Shown here in pieces: positions 31,477 through 45,048 of a stretch of DNA of 64,000 bases. Location of the stretch: NCBI GenBank assembly GCA_023525715.1, contig CM042011.1:60047354-60111353 (forward strand), read 5' to 3'. Source of the DNA: Cichorium intybus. Taxonomy: Eukaryota; Streptophyta; Magnoliopsida; Asterales; Asteraceae. Under the pieces are notes generated by a model. It made no database searches and was not told the DNA's origin. It saw nothing but the letters and a program-made list of their open reading frames with translations. Both the position numbers and the translations under genes were made by a program. Position 1 is the stretch's first letter, and every line of letters starts with the position of its first letter.

Positions 31477-31987
31477 AATGGTATCAGAGCTTGGTTAAGC
31501 TCCCGGGGTAATTCTCTAAACACCCTCGATTTTTTTTGGTCGAAATATTTTTATCTCAAAATTGATTTCTGGGCACACCATTGTAAAGTTCGCGTTCCCA
31601 CGATTCCGAATATATATTTTTCGGAATTTTTCGACCACCGGAAGACCTCCAAAAGTCCGGTCAAAGGTTCGCCGGAATAGTCACCGGAAAAACCAGTTCG
31701 CCGGAGATCTCGCCGGAGAAGACGACACTGTAGCGTACTGTAGCGGTTCACTGTAGCGACACTGTAGTAGGTTTCAGAAAATTGCAATTTGGTCCCTGAA
31801 GTTTCGAAAAGTTACGTTTTCGTCCCTGTTTTTCCGAAAATTTTCAGATTGGTCCCTATTTTTCAGAAAAACTTCAGAATAGCCCCTATACTTCAAAAAG
31901 TTTCAAACAAGCCCCTGAACTTCTGAAAATTTCATTTTAATCCTTGTAATTTTCATAAATTACACGTAATTTTCGTATACGCCAAGA

Positions 31988-34900
31988 ATGTCCACACCAA
32001 GCTCGTCGTCTCATCCCGAAGTTGAGAACGTTCAAAGGACGGGGAAGGAAGGAAGTGTGACGTTACACTATCCACTACTTACAAAGTCCAATTATTCGGT
32101 GTGGGCTTTAAAAATGCGGGTAAACATGCAAACGCAAGGAGTATGGGAAGCGGTGCAAAATCAAGTAGTCGAAGAACGTTTGGATCGCATGGCATTGGCT
32201 GCGATTTACCAAGCAGTTCCGGAGAACGTGTTGCTCATGTTAGCGGAGAAGGATACGACAAAAGAGGCGTGGGAGACGCTTCGAACAATGTATATGGGTG
32301 CCGAACGCGTCAAGGATGCGAAAGTTCAAACCTTGAAAAGTGAATTCGAGGTGATTCGCATGAAGGATAGCGAATCAATTGATGAGTTCGCCATGAAATT
32401 GACAACAATCGTTACCGGCATTCGTTCACTTGGAGAAAAAATCGATGAAACTTCGGTGGTGAAAAAATTTCTTCGAGCCGTTCCGATACGATTCATGCAA
32501 ATCGTAACCTCTATCGAGCAATTCGGTGATCTGAAGAACATGTCGATTGAAGAAGTCGTAGGCCGACTCAAGGCCCACGAAGAAAGACTTCGCGGATATG
32601 GAGAGAAAGACAGAGAGCAAGGGTTATTGCTCACACACGCCGAGTGGGTGTCCCGCTCGAAACAACACAATGGGAAAGAATCATCATCTAGCTCGAAAGG
32701 AAGAGGTGGACGCCATGCCGGGAGAGGGCGTGGTAGAGGTCGAGGTCAAGGACGCGGCCGAGGACGAGATTCAAATCAGCCCCGAAATGAATCTAACAAG
32801 CCGAAAAAGGATAAAAGCAAGGTAAAATGTTATTCTTGTGATGAATTTGGGCATTATGCATCGGAATGCCCCAAAAAGAACCATGGTGAGGAGGCGAACC
32901 TCACTCAAGCCAATCAAGAAGAGCCCATCTTGATGATGGCAATCTCACAAGAAGTCACATCCGGAAAGGTATCGCTGGAAGAGAAGATTTGTGTTAATCT
33001 TCTTACATCGGGAGAAAGTCGAGTGAATTCCGAGGTATGGTATCTCGACAATGGTGCTAGCAACCATATGACCGGAGACCGCTTAAAGTTTCATGAGCTA
33101 GATGAAAATATTACCGTTCACGTGAGATTTGGCGATGGTTCAACCGTCGCTATTTTGGGAAAAGGGTCGATTTTATTTGATTGCAAAAATGGTGATCAGA
33201 GACTCCTTAACGAGGTATATTTCATTCCAAGTCTTAAAAATAACATTATTAGTCTTGGACAAATGACGGAAGAAGGGAGTCAAGTTATTATGGATGGATC
33301 AATTCTATCATTGTTTGATAGAAACAAAACTTTAATTTTGAGAGTTAAAAGATCTCCAAACCGGTTATATAAAACTCTTTTAAAAACCGGTAGAGCAATT
33401 TGTCTTTTAGCAACAAAAGACGAACCAGCTTGGACCTGGCACTCTAGACTTGGTCACGTTAACTTTCATGCCTTCAAAAAGATGTCAGAAAAGAATATGG
33501 CAACTGGAGTACCGAAGATTGAACACCCAAATCAAGTGTGTGAAGGGTGTGTTATTGCCAAACAAGCTAGAACTTCGTTCCCGAACCAAGCGGTTTTTCG
33601 GGCTCAAAAACCGCTACAACTTGTTCATGCGGACTTATGTGGTCCGATTACACCCACTTCTATTGGCGGAAGCAAGTATTTTCTTCTTCTGGTAGATGAC
33701 TTTAGTCGGTGGATGTGGGTGTACACGTTGTCCGAGAAGCTTGAAGCCTTCAGTATTTTCAAATGCTTCAAGTTGATGGTTGAGAAAAGTTCGGGTTATA
33801 AAATAAAGGCACTTCGTATAGATCGGGGTGGAGAGTTCACTTCTAAAGACTTCACAAGTTTTTGTGAAGAAAATGGCGTTAAAAGACATCTAACGACACC
33901 ATATTCGCCTCAACAAAATGGGGTTGTAGAGAGGCGAAATCGAACCGTTATGGACATGGCAAGGAGTCTTCTTAAAGGAAGAAATGTCCCTGGGGAGTTT
34001 TGGGGAGAAGCCGTTAGACATTTCGTTTATCTACTTAACCGCCTACCTACAAAAGCACTTCCCGACATCACACCTTATGAAGCCTGGTTTGGCAAAAAGC
34101 CAAGCCTTGGACATCTAAAGGTCTTTGGGTGTGTTGCTTTTTCTAAAATTGTAGGTGGTCACCTGAAGAAGCTTGATGATCGAAGCAAAAAGATGGTGTA
34201 TTTAGGTGTGGAGGACGGAACGAAAGGCAACCGTTTATTTGATCCGCAAGATCGAAAGTTGCGGGTTAGTCGAGATGTTGTCTTTGATGAAGAAGAAGGA
34301 TGGAATTGGTACAAAAATAAGGAAGAAGAAAAGGTGACTCCTAAAACCTTTACCATCATTGAACCACAGACCCAAATACATCCTGAAACACCCCAAAACA
34401 TCCCTGAAATCAACATAGATCAATTAGAAAACCCAGATTTTGAACCTATTCAGTCTGAAACAACCCCATACACTCCAATTTTTTCAAACTCATCCGATAC
34501 AGAAAGTGATCCAAACGAAGTTGGGCCTCAAGGATATCGTTCGCTAGCTGATGTGTATGAAAATGCTGAAAGTGTGATCCTTGAGCCTGGAGAATTGTTG
34601 ATGATAGCTGCAGATCAACCCTTGAATTTCAAAGAGGCGGTAACCTCTAAAGCATGACAGGAGGCTATGCAAACAGAGTTGGATGCTATCAAGAAAAACA
34701 AGACGTGGCAACTCACTGATTTGCCGCCGGGTCATAAAGCAATCGGTTTGAAATGGGTATTCAAAGTGAAGAAAGACAACGTTGGAAACGTGGTGAAACA
34801 TAAAGCTAGACTCGTCGCAAAAGGCTTTGTGCAAAAGCATGGAATCGACTTTGATGAAGTTTTTGCACCGGTAGCACGACTTGAGACCATAAGGCTTATC

Positions 34901-36159
34901 CTTGCCTTAGCAGCTCAACATGGGTGGGTTGTCCACCACCTTGATGTCAAGTCAACCTTTCTTAATGGAGATCTCAAGGAGGAGGTCTATGTCACCCAAC
35001 CAGAAGGATATGTTGATAAAATCCATAGTCACAAGGTGTACAAGCTCTTTAAAGCTCTATATGGTTTAACACAAGCTCCACGAGCATGGAACATTCGCTT
35101 AGATAAAAGCTTAAAAGGGTTCGGTTTTTCAAAATGTTCACAAGACTCGGCGGTTTACATAAGGAAAACAAATGGCAAAACTCTTATTGTTGGTGTCTAT
35201 GTTGATGACTTAATCATCACCGGGTCGAACACCGAAGACATTGTCAAATTCAAAGATCAAATGAAAAAAGAATTTGAAATGAGTGACTTGGGTTTGCTTT
35301 CTTACTACCTTGGAATCGAAGTGTCGCAAGAGAAGTGGGGAATATCTTTGTGTCAAACGGCTTATGCAAAGAAGATTTTAGAGCAATTTGGGATGCTAGA
35401 TTGCAACCCAGCGAAATCACCAATGGAACCAAAGTTGAAGGTCAAGAAGGATGAAGATGGTGAAAAAGTTGACCCGACCGAATATAGGCGAGTAGTGGGA
35501 GTTTAAGGTACTTGACACACACTCGACCAGACTTATCATATTCGGTTGGAATTGCAAGTCGTTTCATGGAAAAACCAACAACTTTGCACTTCCAAGTAGT
35601 AAAGCATATTTTACGGTATGTAAAAGGAACCATCGATTATGGACTCAACTATGGAAAGGGTCGTGAAATTGAAGACTTGGTTGGGTTCACCGATAGTGAT
35701 CTTGGAGGTGACACTGTTGATAGCAAAAGCACTAGTGGGATGATTTTCTATCTTGGTAGAAATGTAGTAACTTGGCAATCTCAAAAGCAAAAGACTGTTG
35801 CTTTATCCACATGTGAAGCCGAGTTCATGGCAGCCACGGCGGCAGCATGTCAAGCCATTTGGCTTGCAAATCTCATGAAGGAACTCACCAGACATCATGC
35901 CATGCCTATCACTTTGTATGTCGATAACAAATCAGCTATTGCCTTGATGAAAAACCCTGTGTTTCATGGTCGAAGCAAACACATTGACATTCGTTTTCAC
36001 TTCATAGGAGAATGTGTTGAGCGTGGACAAATTATGGTGGAATATGTAGCCTCGAAGGATCAAAGGGCGGACATCTTTACCAAGGCTTTGACATATGTGA
36101 GGCACATTGAAATGCGCAACCTGATCGGCGTAACGAATCTGAAGCCAAGTTTGGTTTAA
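31988..36159 (+). pseudogene. Copia gag-pol polyprotein with one nonsense codon and one frameshift
   Basis: The ATG is at 31988. Domains in order: gag core (residues about 25-210); Arg/Gly-rich linker and CCHC knuckle (CYSCDEFGHYASEC, residues about 281-294); protease (WYLDNGASNHMTG); gag-pre-integrase (HSRLGHVNF); integrase (HADLCGP, LRIDRGGEF, NGVVERRN); reverse transcriptase with YVDDLIITG; and RNase H (STCEAEFMA, VDNKSA). A TGA at 34655-34657 replaces the Trp usual just before the reverse transcriptase. One base is missing near 35500, just before the segment LTHTRPDLSYSV. The final stop is at 36159. Everything else is open over 4.1 kb. No activity should be assumed from this copy. Confidence 0.9.
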
Positions 36160-36168
36160 GGGGGAGAA

Positions 36169-36459
36169 TGTGAGTGTAAACACAAACTTGGTCTCACCAA
36201 CCATTGCAGCCACCAACCCACTTACCCACCATTGTTGAAGAACCAACCCACCATTGTTGAAGAAGGTGGCAAACTTTGTTTTCTCTTGTTTAAATTCATT
36301 GAACGTAGTTGTTGTTTTTAGTATTTGCTTGGCTATAAATAGAGGTTATAGCTTCATTGTAATGTACCACCACAAAAACATAGAGAGTGTTTTAGAGTTA
36401 GTAGTTCTTTCTTGTATTTCAGTTTGAGTTCTGAATAAAAGAACATTTGAGTTCCAACA
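36169..36459 (+). repeat. 3' LTR of the young Copia element
   Basis: Preceded by TTTAAGGGGGAGAA. Differs from the 5' LTR at one position. Followed by ATGTG, the right target-site copy. Confidence 0.95.
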
Positions 36460-36464
36460 ATGTG

Positions 36465-38406
36465 CGATAAAACAAGTCTGTCGATAATAGATTTATGAAC
36501 ATCGATTTCTGAAGAATGTTCGTTCCCTAGTTATGTATTACTGATTTGTTTGGGAACGAGAATCAATATTTGATCGTTGTTGGTTGGTTGCTCTCATTGA
36601 TCGATTAAATTACTAGTTATGGATGAAGGATCGATTATGTTCTTACCCGTGATGTTGATTTTTTTCGAACACACATTTTGATCTTCAATCCGATTGTGAC
36701 CTTTTCTAATTGTTCGATGATTTTGCGTTATTGGTTTTCATCAATGATGATGAGAATGGATTTCTGGAAAAAGGGAAATGAAACTCTGATGACTTTCTTG
36801 TTTTTGACGATGATAGTTTTGACGAAAACCATTCCAAATCTTAGTCAACAAGTGAAAATGTAAAAAGTGTGTTTATGTTGACTATGGTAATGATGCGAAG
36901 GGATAAAATTTTTTAAAAGGGCGAAGTCTTTGTTTCATCAACTATTGTGAAATACTGAAGTCAATTTGTTGATCGATTTACAGAAGGCTATGGATTAAAC
37001 AATAGACGAAGAGCGATGACTATTTTGTTTTGAAACTTGAAAGACGATGTGTTGATTTGACAGGTGAAGGATAAGTTGATGAAGATTTGACGGGTGGAGA
37101 CGAAGTGCAATTGCCTGGTTGATTTTGAAGACGAAGTGAGCAGTCTTCGGTTCCTTAATGACTTTACCGGTGACGATGAAAGAAACAATGGCAAAGCACT
37201 GTGACTGTTTAATTCAGATTGTCATTCACGATCACGGTGTTTGATCCACTTGGGCCACATTTGGTCCTCACAATACCGAACTTGGGCCACTATTGCCGAA
37301 GCCTAATCAGAAATTATTAGGCTAGCATGTTTATAATTTTTGGGCTTGGTATTACCGAAGCATTGAGTTGTCACGATCATTACCGAAGCTACAGTTTAAA
37401 GTTTTTGAAGTTCAGCACTAGATGAAATTTTTTCGAACTTCTATTTTATCGCTTCAGTACACACGACATCCTTCGCCATGTTTCATAATCTTCGGCTGTT
37501 CGGTATACTTTTCACTCTTATGGGTCGGTAATGCTTTATAGTCCCCATGTTTTTCCTGAAGCCTACCTTTTCACTGACATATTGCCGAAGACACACCTCG
37601 TACATTTTTCGATCAAAGGTGGACATAGACATTATTACAGATGCTCGTTGCGTATATGCAACTAGGAGCTCTATCTTTTATATTCCTCCACCTTTTATCA
37701 TTTGATTCGGTCATCAGTGATTTATTCATCATGTCGAGTGGGAGTTTATCATGTTTATATTCGTTCGAGCACATTCTCATGCTCACACGACGTTTTATGG
37801 TCTTGTCCCGATCATAAAAAGGAGAAGAATAGGAATGATCATTCGAAAGTTGGGTTGTAATTTTTGAAAAATGACAATTTTTAGCGGAGTCTGGGAGAAG
37901 TTTGCCGATGTTGGGTATTATTTTAAGTTTTGATATGCTTTGACGTTTATTCGTGCGATGACTTGGGCGTTATTGACTATCGGCGTCGGTTTTTCTCGAT
38001 CGTGTTTGGCTGATAATTTGGGTTTTGGATTATTACGTGACACTTTTTGGTGACTATTCTTTTGGCAAATTACTTTACGATTACATTTTTGGAGTCCGGT
38101 GTGACATAGAGGGGGGGATTTTCACGTTTATGAGGTGATTAAGATTTCGATTCTGAAGTGGGTTTTCTTGGCGGGTCTATGCTTATGATGTTTATATTCA
38201 GAATTACTTTTGGTTGCTCGAGGTTGAAAGGTCCTTTATACCACAGTTATGTTTTGCCACTATCCTAGAGCCTGTGTTTGGACTACCGACGTATTGAGAT
38301 TCGAGAATCGCTTCTACACCTTGCGTCATTATCGACTTCGGATTCACCAGTTGCTCGATATGGTACTTAGAGTCGTGTTATCCATTCCAAGCTTTGACGG
38401 GGAGAA
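36465..38406 (+). other. Interior of the old non-autonomous LTR element, no coding capacity
   Basis: About 1.9 kb without a long frame. The words TACCGAAG and GCCGAAG recur between about 37290 and 37600. It ends with GACGGGGAGAA directly before the 3' LTR, a purine tract. With 6805-7190 and 31059-31180 it would make an interior of about 2.5 kb (excluding the MITE) with no gag or pol. Confidence 0.5.
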
Positions 38407-38714
38407 TGTTGGGTGCAAAGCTCTCCATGAGATGATGACTTACGGGCTTTGAAGGCTCACTATGGCATGTGGGTAATGGGCCTTTGACTTAGTTGTGTAC
38501 CTCACCTATATATAGTCATTGTATTATTCATTTTAGGTTGAAAGAGCTCACCAGTGAGGGGTATTGTGCTTGTATGCATTGCTTGAATTATCATACCCTC
38601 GGAGCATGATCTTTTGTACTCTGTGACATCTATGAATCATTTGACACATTTTATATTGTTCTTAAGTGTTTATGATGTTGTTATTCCATGTTCATGTCAA
38701 ATCCGGACTTATCA
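38407..38714 (+). repeat. 3' LTR of the old non-autonomous LTR element
   Basis: TGTTGGGTGCAAAG to CGGACTTATCA, the counterpart of 6494-6804, preceded by a purine tract and not followed by a primer site. About 14% different from its partner by eye. Confidence 0.7.
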
Positions 38715-38773
38715 TTATATACAATATTTTGAAGAGTATACATAACCTTCTGTATTACATTCTTTGTATACAT

Positions 38774-38917
<144 letters not shown>

Positions 38918-38924
38918 ATCTGTA

Positions 38925-39318
38925 TGTTAATAGGTCAAACTGAGATACGAAAACCCTATATTGTTCCTGTTCATTGTTTTTATCACCTTTGTTCGTCTTT
39001 CGCAGTCAACATTACATGCAACATTTTTGAACCATCAATCCTATTTTTTAGCCTTCAATGTTAGAAAAACTCTGGTTTCATTCTTTCATTCTTAATGAAT
39101 ACCCAAGCCATACATTGGTTTCAATCATTCATTTTTTTTAAAAATACGAAGATCTCTATTCATCATTGACCAAAGAACAAACCAGCAAATCAAATTTCAA
39201 GAAGAAAGAAGAATGACCTACAAAAAATATAAGTTGCTTAATAAGACCTTTGACACTGAATGTTTGATTAGAATAGAAGATGATGAAGACATGGGAAGAG
39301 TTGGGTTATGGGGGTATT
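38925..39318. other. Short non-coding flank of the next Copia insertion
   Basis: No gene seen. It ends in GTATT, the left target-site copy of the element at 39319. Confidence 0.4.
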
Positions 39319-39717
39319 TGAAAGGTTTTCTGCAACTATGAACTAAAAATCCTAAGTTCACATGCAACCTATTAGATCTAAGTTTTTCTACTAGTTAAAC
39401 ATATAACAATCCCTAAAAGGCCAGAAAGAATTAAACTAAAAAGAAAGATTAAGAAAAACCAACCGTTATAGTAACTTGGAAGCAAAGCAACATAAATCTC
39501 TTGCCTCAAATGCAGTCACACCCTTAGCTGAAGCTTGGCCGAAAATTCCTTGGGAGAGAGTCAATAAAATCGCAGGTATTAGGGTTAGAGAGCCTCCATA
39601 TTTATAGGCTCCATGTGGTGATCAGATAATCGTTACAGATAAACCTTTTTGAATTCGAATTAAGATAAACTATTATTTTAATCATTCAAACCATATTTAT
39701 CTATAAATATATATATA

Positions 39718-39816
<99 letters not shown>

Positions 39817-40157
39817 CCGCCAACCACACTCACTCACTAGAACTGTCACTTACTCAACTATCGAATAATTACAGTTTTAGTCCCTGCACCTTTAATTAAT
39901 TAATTTAACTGCCAAATTAATTCCAAAAAAATTTCTAATTAATTATTATAGTTTCTAATTAATATATTATCACTTAAATATATTAATAAACTATTTATTT
40001 AATTTCTATTGATTTATTAATCACATAATAAATCAATCTTTCTCTCTACCGGACTTTCTACCAAGCCTCCAACTATGAGGGCAACCCAAATGGACTATGC
40101 TACTATTAATTAGATAAATACTAATTATTACTCATGGCTTAGACACCTAATCCAACA
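39319..40157 (-). repeat. 3' LTR of the minus-strand Copia element
   Basis: 839 bp with a (TA)n array at about 39722-39814. It matches 46426-47273 closely apart from TA length, a small indel near 39915 and scattered substitutions. Confidence 0.9.
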
Positions 40158-41024
40158 GTCTCCCACTTGGATATGTCTATGACTAAAATTACCAATTTAC
40201 CCTCTAATTAATTTAGCACCTGTAGCTTCCTAGAAACCGCTGCTGAACTCTGACCTAGTCAGTTTTGTCCAATGATAAGTGATCAGATGATCCTCCGTCC
40301 AACAAGATATTTTCAGACTCAAGACATGGATTAGAATCAATCCTGGTCTGATTCTCTGTTTCCCGATTTCCGATTTGCATATGACTTTTAAGACTACTAA
40401 TTGACCATGTCAATTTAGTCCTGGTTGGCCAACCCTTTCAGTCAACTTCAAAATCATCGAGAGGCCTACAGATATCTGTTTTCCCGACAGGGTCAAGGGA
40501 CGAATAAGTTTTGACTCATATACTTATGTCTTTTACTAGTCAAATCATTCACAACAACACGTTTTATAACATCGTGTTACCGATGCGTTTTCGCATTGTC
40601 AATGAATAACCGCATGGTAAAACATATCTCATATGTCTCTACTTAAAGATCAAAAGATATTATCGTCTCAACATTGCTTATGATGAAATCCATGAAGCAA
40701 TCTGTTGATCGTGGGTTTATCCAATACTCAAATCCCTATTTTCTAAGTACTCATGAATATTGTAGCAATCTTATTGCTATGTCTAACTCATTAGACAATC
40801 TACAAAACTATTCATGACAGTCTTCATTCATACTTACTTCCTAAAAGTATGAGTAACTGTGGATATTCGAATAATAATCAAATTACTCAGGAAGTAAACA
40901 TGCAAAATTGAAACACAATAATAAACAATCAACAAATGGTAGTATCAAATACTCATCAACAAAACTATATTATTAATTCACCAAAGTTAATTACATTTAT
41001 ATTGCTACAAGTTTCAAATCCTAT
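40158..41024 (-). other. 3' untranslated part of the minus-strand Copia element
   Basis: Between the RNase H stop and the 3' LTR. No frame. The LTR-proximal end carries the purine tract. Confidence 0.6.
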
Positions 41025-44000
41025 CTAATTACAAAAACTAATATCATCTGTTAATCCTATGCGTCGTGTATGCTGATAGTGCTTAACCCTACAAAGAGCC
41101 TTTGTCAAGGGATCTGCAGGATTATCTTCTGATGATACACTCTTCACTATGAGGTGACATTCTTCTACCCTATGTCTTATGTAGTGGTACTTTCTGTCAA
41201 TGTGTCTGGACTTTCCATGATCTCTCGGTTCCTTTGTCAAAGCAACTGCTCCTTCATTATCGCAGAACAGTTCCATGGGCTCCTGAATACTCGGGACTAC
41301 TCCAAGGTCACCGATGAAGTTCTTCAGCTAAGCCGCTTCCTTTGCCGCTTCACTCGCTGTGATGTACTCTGATTCGCACGTTGAATCAGCCACCGTCTCT
41401 TGCTTGGAACTTTCCAAGTCACTGCTCCCCCATTCAATAGGAATACCCAGCCCGACTGAGACAGACCATTGTCTCTATCTGTCTGAAAGCTGGCATCAGT
41501 ATACCCGTCAACTCTCAAGGTATCACTGCCACCAAGGACTAAGACAAAGTTCTTCGTCTTGCGCAGATGTATGTTTTTGACCGCTGTCCAATGTGCCCTA
41601 CCAGGGTTTCCCTGGTATCGACTGACCATGCTCAAGGCAAAGGCCACGTCGGGACGAGTACACGTCATGGCGTACATGATCGACCCCACAGCCAAAGTTT
41701 AAGGTACCCGACTCATGTCCGCAATTTCCTCGTCTGTACTTGGACTATGAGTCTTACTCAGCTTAACATTACTTTGCATTGGTAGCTCTCCCTTCTTGGA
41801 ATTTTCCATAGTAAATCTTTTCAGTACCTTGTCCAAATATGTACTCTGACTAAGTCCAATTAGTCTCTTCTTCCTATCTCTTAATATTCTTATCCCGAGA
41901 ATATAGGCTGCCTCTCCTAGGTCTTTCATGGCGAAACACTTCCCGAGCCAATACTTGACATCTTGCAAGGTCGGAACGTCGTTTCCCATAAGCAGTATGT
42001 CATCTACATACAGCACCAGGAAAGTGACTATACTCCCACTAGCTTTGACATATACGCAAGACTCATCCTCGCTCCTAGAGAAACCAAATTCTTTGACTTT
42101 CTCGTGGAAACAAAGATTCCAGCTGCGAGAAGCTTGTTTTAATCCATAGATGGATTTCTCAAGCTTACACACTTTGTCAGGATACTTTGCATCAACAAAA
42201 CCCTCTGGCTGATTCATGTAAACATCCTCAGTCCACTTCCCATTAAGGAAAGCGGTTTTGACGTCCATCTGCCAAATTTCATAGTCATGAAATGCAGCTA
42301 TGGCCAGCATAATCCTAATTGACTTTATCTTAGCCACTGGTGAGAAGGTCTCATCATAGTCAATCCCTGGGGTTTGAGTAAAGCCCTTCACAACCAGTCT
42401 TGCTTTGAAAGTATGTACCTTTCCGTCCATGTCGGTCTTCTTCTTGAAGATCCATTTGCACCCGACTGTCTTTCGACCCGGCACATTGTCAACCAAGTTC
42501 CAAACTTGATTGTCATACATGGACTTGATCTCGCTGTCCATTGCCTCTTTCCACTTGGCAGACTCAGGGTCCGCCACCGCTTCCCGATAGTTAGCAGGTT
42601 CATCCAAATTTATCAGTGTCCTATCACTGACAAACGTATCTCCATCTGTAGTAATATGGAATCCATAAAACTAGGGTGGCATGCTAACTCTACTAGAGCG
42701 TCTAAGAGGTAAGGATATGTCAGTTGGACCAACAGGAACTTCTTCCTCTTGTTGGTTGCTAGTTTCTTCTAAGGTTGCATTGTCGGGTAACTCTTGGATT
42801 TCTTCAAGGTCAATGGTACTCCCACTGTCCTTTTTGAATATGAGTTCTCTCTCTCGAAAGAATCCCCGTCTCGCTACAAAGACCACGTCCTCGCTTGGTC
42901 TGTAGAATAGGTATCCAAAGGACTGTTTGGGATATCCAATGAAAAAACATTTCTCGCTTCTCTCTGCGAGTTTATCGTGAGTCTCTCGTCTAACGAAAGC
43001 CTCACAACCCCAGACTTTGATATGTGCTAATGAGGGAACTTTCCCCGTCCACATCTCATGAGGTGTTTTAGCAACCTTCTTAGTAGGGACAAGATTGAGG
43101 ATGTGGGCGGCAGTCTCTAAGGCATACCCCCAGAAGTGAATGGGAAGTGAAGCTCGACTCATCATGGAACGAACCATGTCTAACAAGGTTCAGTTACGTC
43201 TCTCGGCAACACCGTTCAACTGTGGTGTCCGAGGAGGCGATAACTGTGAAACTATTCCACATTCCTTCAGATAGTCTAGGAACTTGATACTAAGATACTC
43301 TCCGCCTCTGTCGGACCTGAGCATCTTTATCTTCCTGCCCAATTGATTCTCAACTTCATTTTTGAACTCTTTGAACTTTTCAAAGGTGTCTGACTTGTGT
43401 TTGATTAAGTAGATATACCCGTATCTACTAAAATCGTCAGTGAAGGTCACGTAGAACCGTGTGCCGTCTTTTGTGGTAGATCTGAAGGGACCACACACAT
43501 CTGTGTGTATGATGTCCAAAAGACCTTCACATCTTTCAAAGGAACCCTTGAAAGGTGATTTTGTTATATTGCCCAAAAGACAAGATTCGCATACATCATC
43601 CGATTTGAGGTCGAATGATTCCAACACTCCATCCTTTTGGAGTTGGGCGATGCGTTTCTTGTTAATGTGCCCAAGAAGACAGTGCCACAAGCACGCCTTT
43701 TCTACACCACTAGAAGAATCAATAAAGTTTACACTATGACCTAAATTGTCTACACATTGCACAGTTTCATACACATCATCACAAGGTAAAGCAGTAAATA
43801 CAGAAATGCCATTTTGAAAAACAGAAATAGAACCATTACTATTATCAAACGAAAACTATAAACCTTGTTTAAACAATGCATGAAATGAAATAATATTCCT
43901 TGCCATTTCTGGCGAATAGCAACAATTTAAAAGTTTTAAACAAACACCACTACTGAGCACTAAACTATAAGTCCCGATCTTGGTCACAGGTGACGATCTC

Positions 44001-45048
44001 CTATTCCCCATGATCAGGTTGAGTCTATCGTGCTCCACCTCCCTGCTTTCCCTTAGGCCCTGCAAATCAGAACAAATGTGAAAACCACATCCTGTATCAA
44101 GGACCCAAGAACCGGAAGATGGTGAGTTTTTAAGGATAGTGTAGATACCTGCTGAAGACGGCTTGACTTTGCCATCCTTCAAATCTTGCAGGTATGTAGG
44201 GCAGCTTCTCTTACAATGGCCCCGCGCTTTGCAATAGAAGCATTCAGCTTCCTTAGGGTTGGCATTGTGAGGAATGCCAGAAGTCTTGGGCTTAGTCCCA
44301 CTGCTGGATGACCCAACATGGACTTTTTCCCTCCAATTCTGCTTGTGAGGGCCCTTTCTCTTCTTCCCCTTTCCACCAGTAATAGCCAGGACGACTTCAT
44401 TAGCAGCGGGTACACTCTTACCCTTCATTCCGTCCTCAGCGGTGCGAAGCATGTGATCCAGTTCGGCCAGAGTGGCCTGAGAATTGTTCAGATGATACGC
44501 CAGTGTGAACTGATCATATGAACTAGGCAGAGAATTCAGCACTATGTCTACAGCTAAATCCTCGTAAACTGGCATCTCAAGTTTCCTAAGCCTTTCCACG
44601 TATCATTGCATCCTTTGCACGTGGTTATAGATAGACTCTCCATCCTTTGGCTTTGCATTGGTGAAAGCTTTTACTACCTCGCGCCTCTCTATGCGTTCCT
44701 GCTTGCGGAACTTTTCCACCAGCTGTTTGTGCATTTCATAGGGCCAGTAGTCTTCATATATTATTTGCAATTCTGGGTTCATTGTAGCTATCATGATGCA
44801 AGCCACTTTGGTTGCATCATCAGAATGTTTCGAGTATTGAGCGATTTCATCGGGAGTTGCAGTATCAGGGTCAATTTCAACTAGCTCGGTTTCCAGAACA
44901 TACTCTTTATGTTCAAACCTTAGAGCCATCTTGATGTTACGGATCCAGTCATTATAGTTGGTACCGTCCAACGTAACTTTGGAGCATAATGACAACATGG
45001 AGGTAACATTGGAGTTAGATTGGGGGCGGTTTGATCAGCAGAAGACAT
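41025..45048 (-). pseudogene. Copia gag-pol polyprotein with several stop codons
   Basis: An ATG at 45048 opens a short frame, and the gag frame resumes at 44998 after a small indel. Domains read right to left: gag core; CCHC knuckle (CFYCKARGHCKRSC); protease (WVLDTGCGFH); gag-pre-integrase (HCLLGHINKKR); integrase (HTDVCGPF, LRSDRGGEY, NGVAERRN); reverse transcriptase (YVDDILLMG); and RNase H (FCDNEGAVALT). Stops interrupt it at 44605-44603 (TGA), 43858-43856 (TAG), 43192-43190 (TGA at a usual Arg), 42673-42671 (TAG) and 41701-41699 (TAA). RNase H has a small deletion and a frameshift near 41400-41570. It is dead as a coding unit but all domains are present. Confidence 0.9.

Larger units (their letters stand above)
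31186..36459 (+). mobile_element. Young, nearly intact Ty1/Copia retrotransposon
   Basis: Two 291-bp LTRs (31186-31476 and 36169-36459; TGTGAGTG to TTCCAACA) are flanked by the perfect duplication ATGTG (31181-31185 and 36460-36464). I find a single LTR difference (C or A at about 31335 and 36318), so insertion was very recent. AATGGTATCAGAGC follows the 5' LTR and a GGGGGAGAA tract precedes the 3' LTR. One polyprotein gene fills the interior, with only two lesions. Confidence 0.95.

Noticed and set aside
33000..33080. Protease motif with D-N-G instead of D-S-G or D-T-G in the young Copia element
   Set aside because: DNGASNHM is a familiar variant in plant Copia proteases, so it is not a lesion or novelty.
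36178..36459. Minus-strand frame of 104 codons at 35932-36246
   Set aside because: Shadow of the Copia RNase H gene and its LTR.
38407..38714. Second LTR as an independent solo LTR
   Set aside because: Not fully excluded, but the purine tract on its left and the matching 5' LTR with primer site at 6494 make a paired 3' LTR the better reading.
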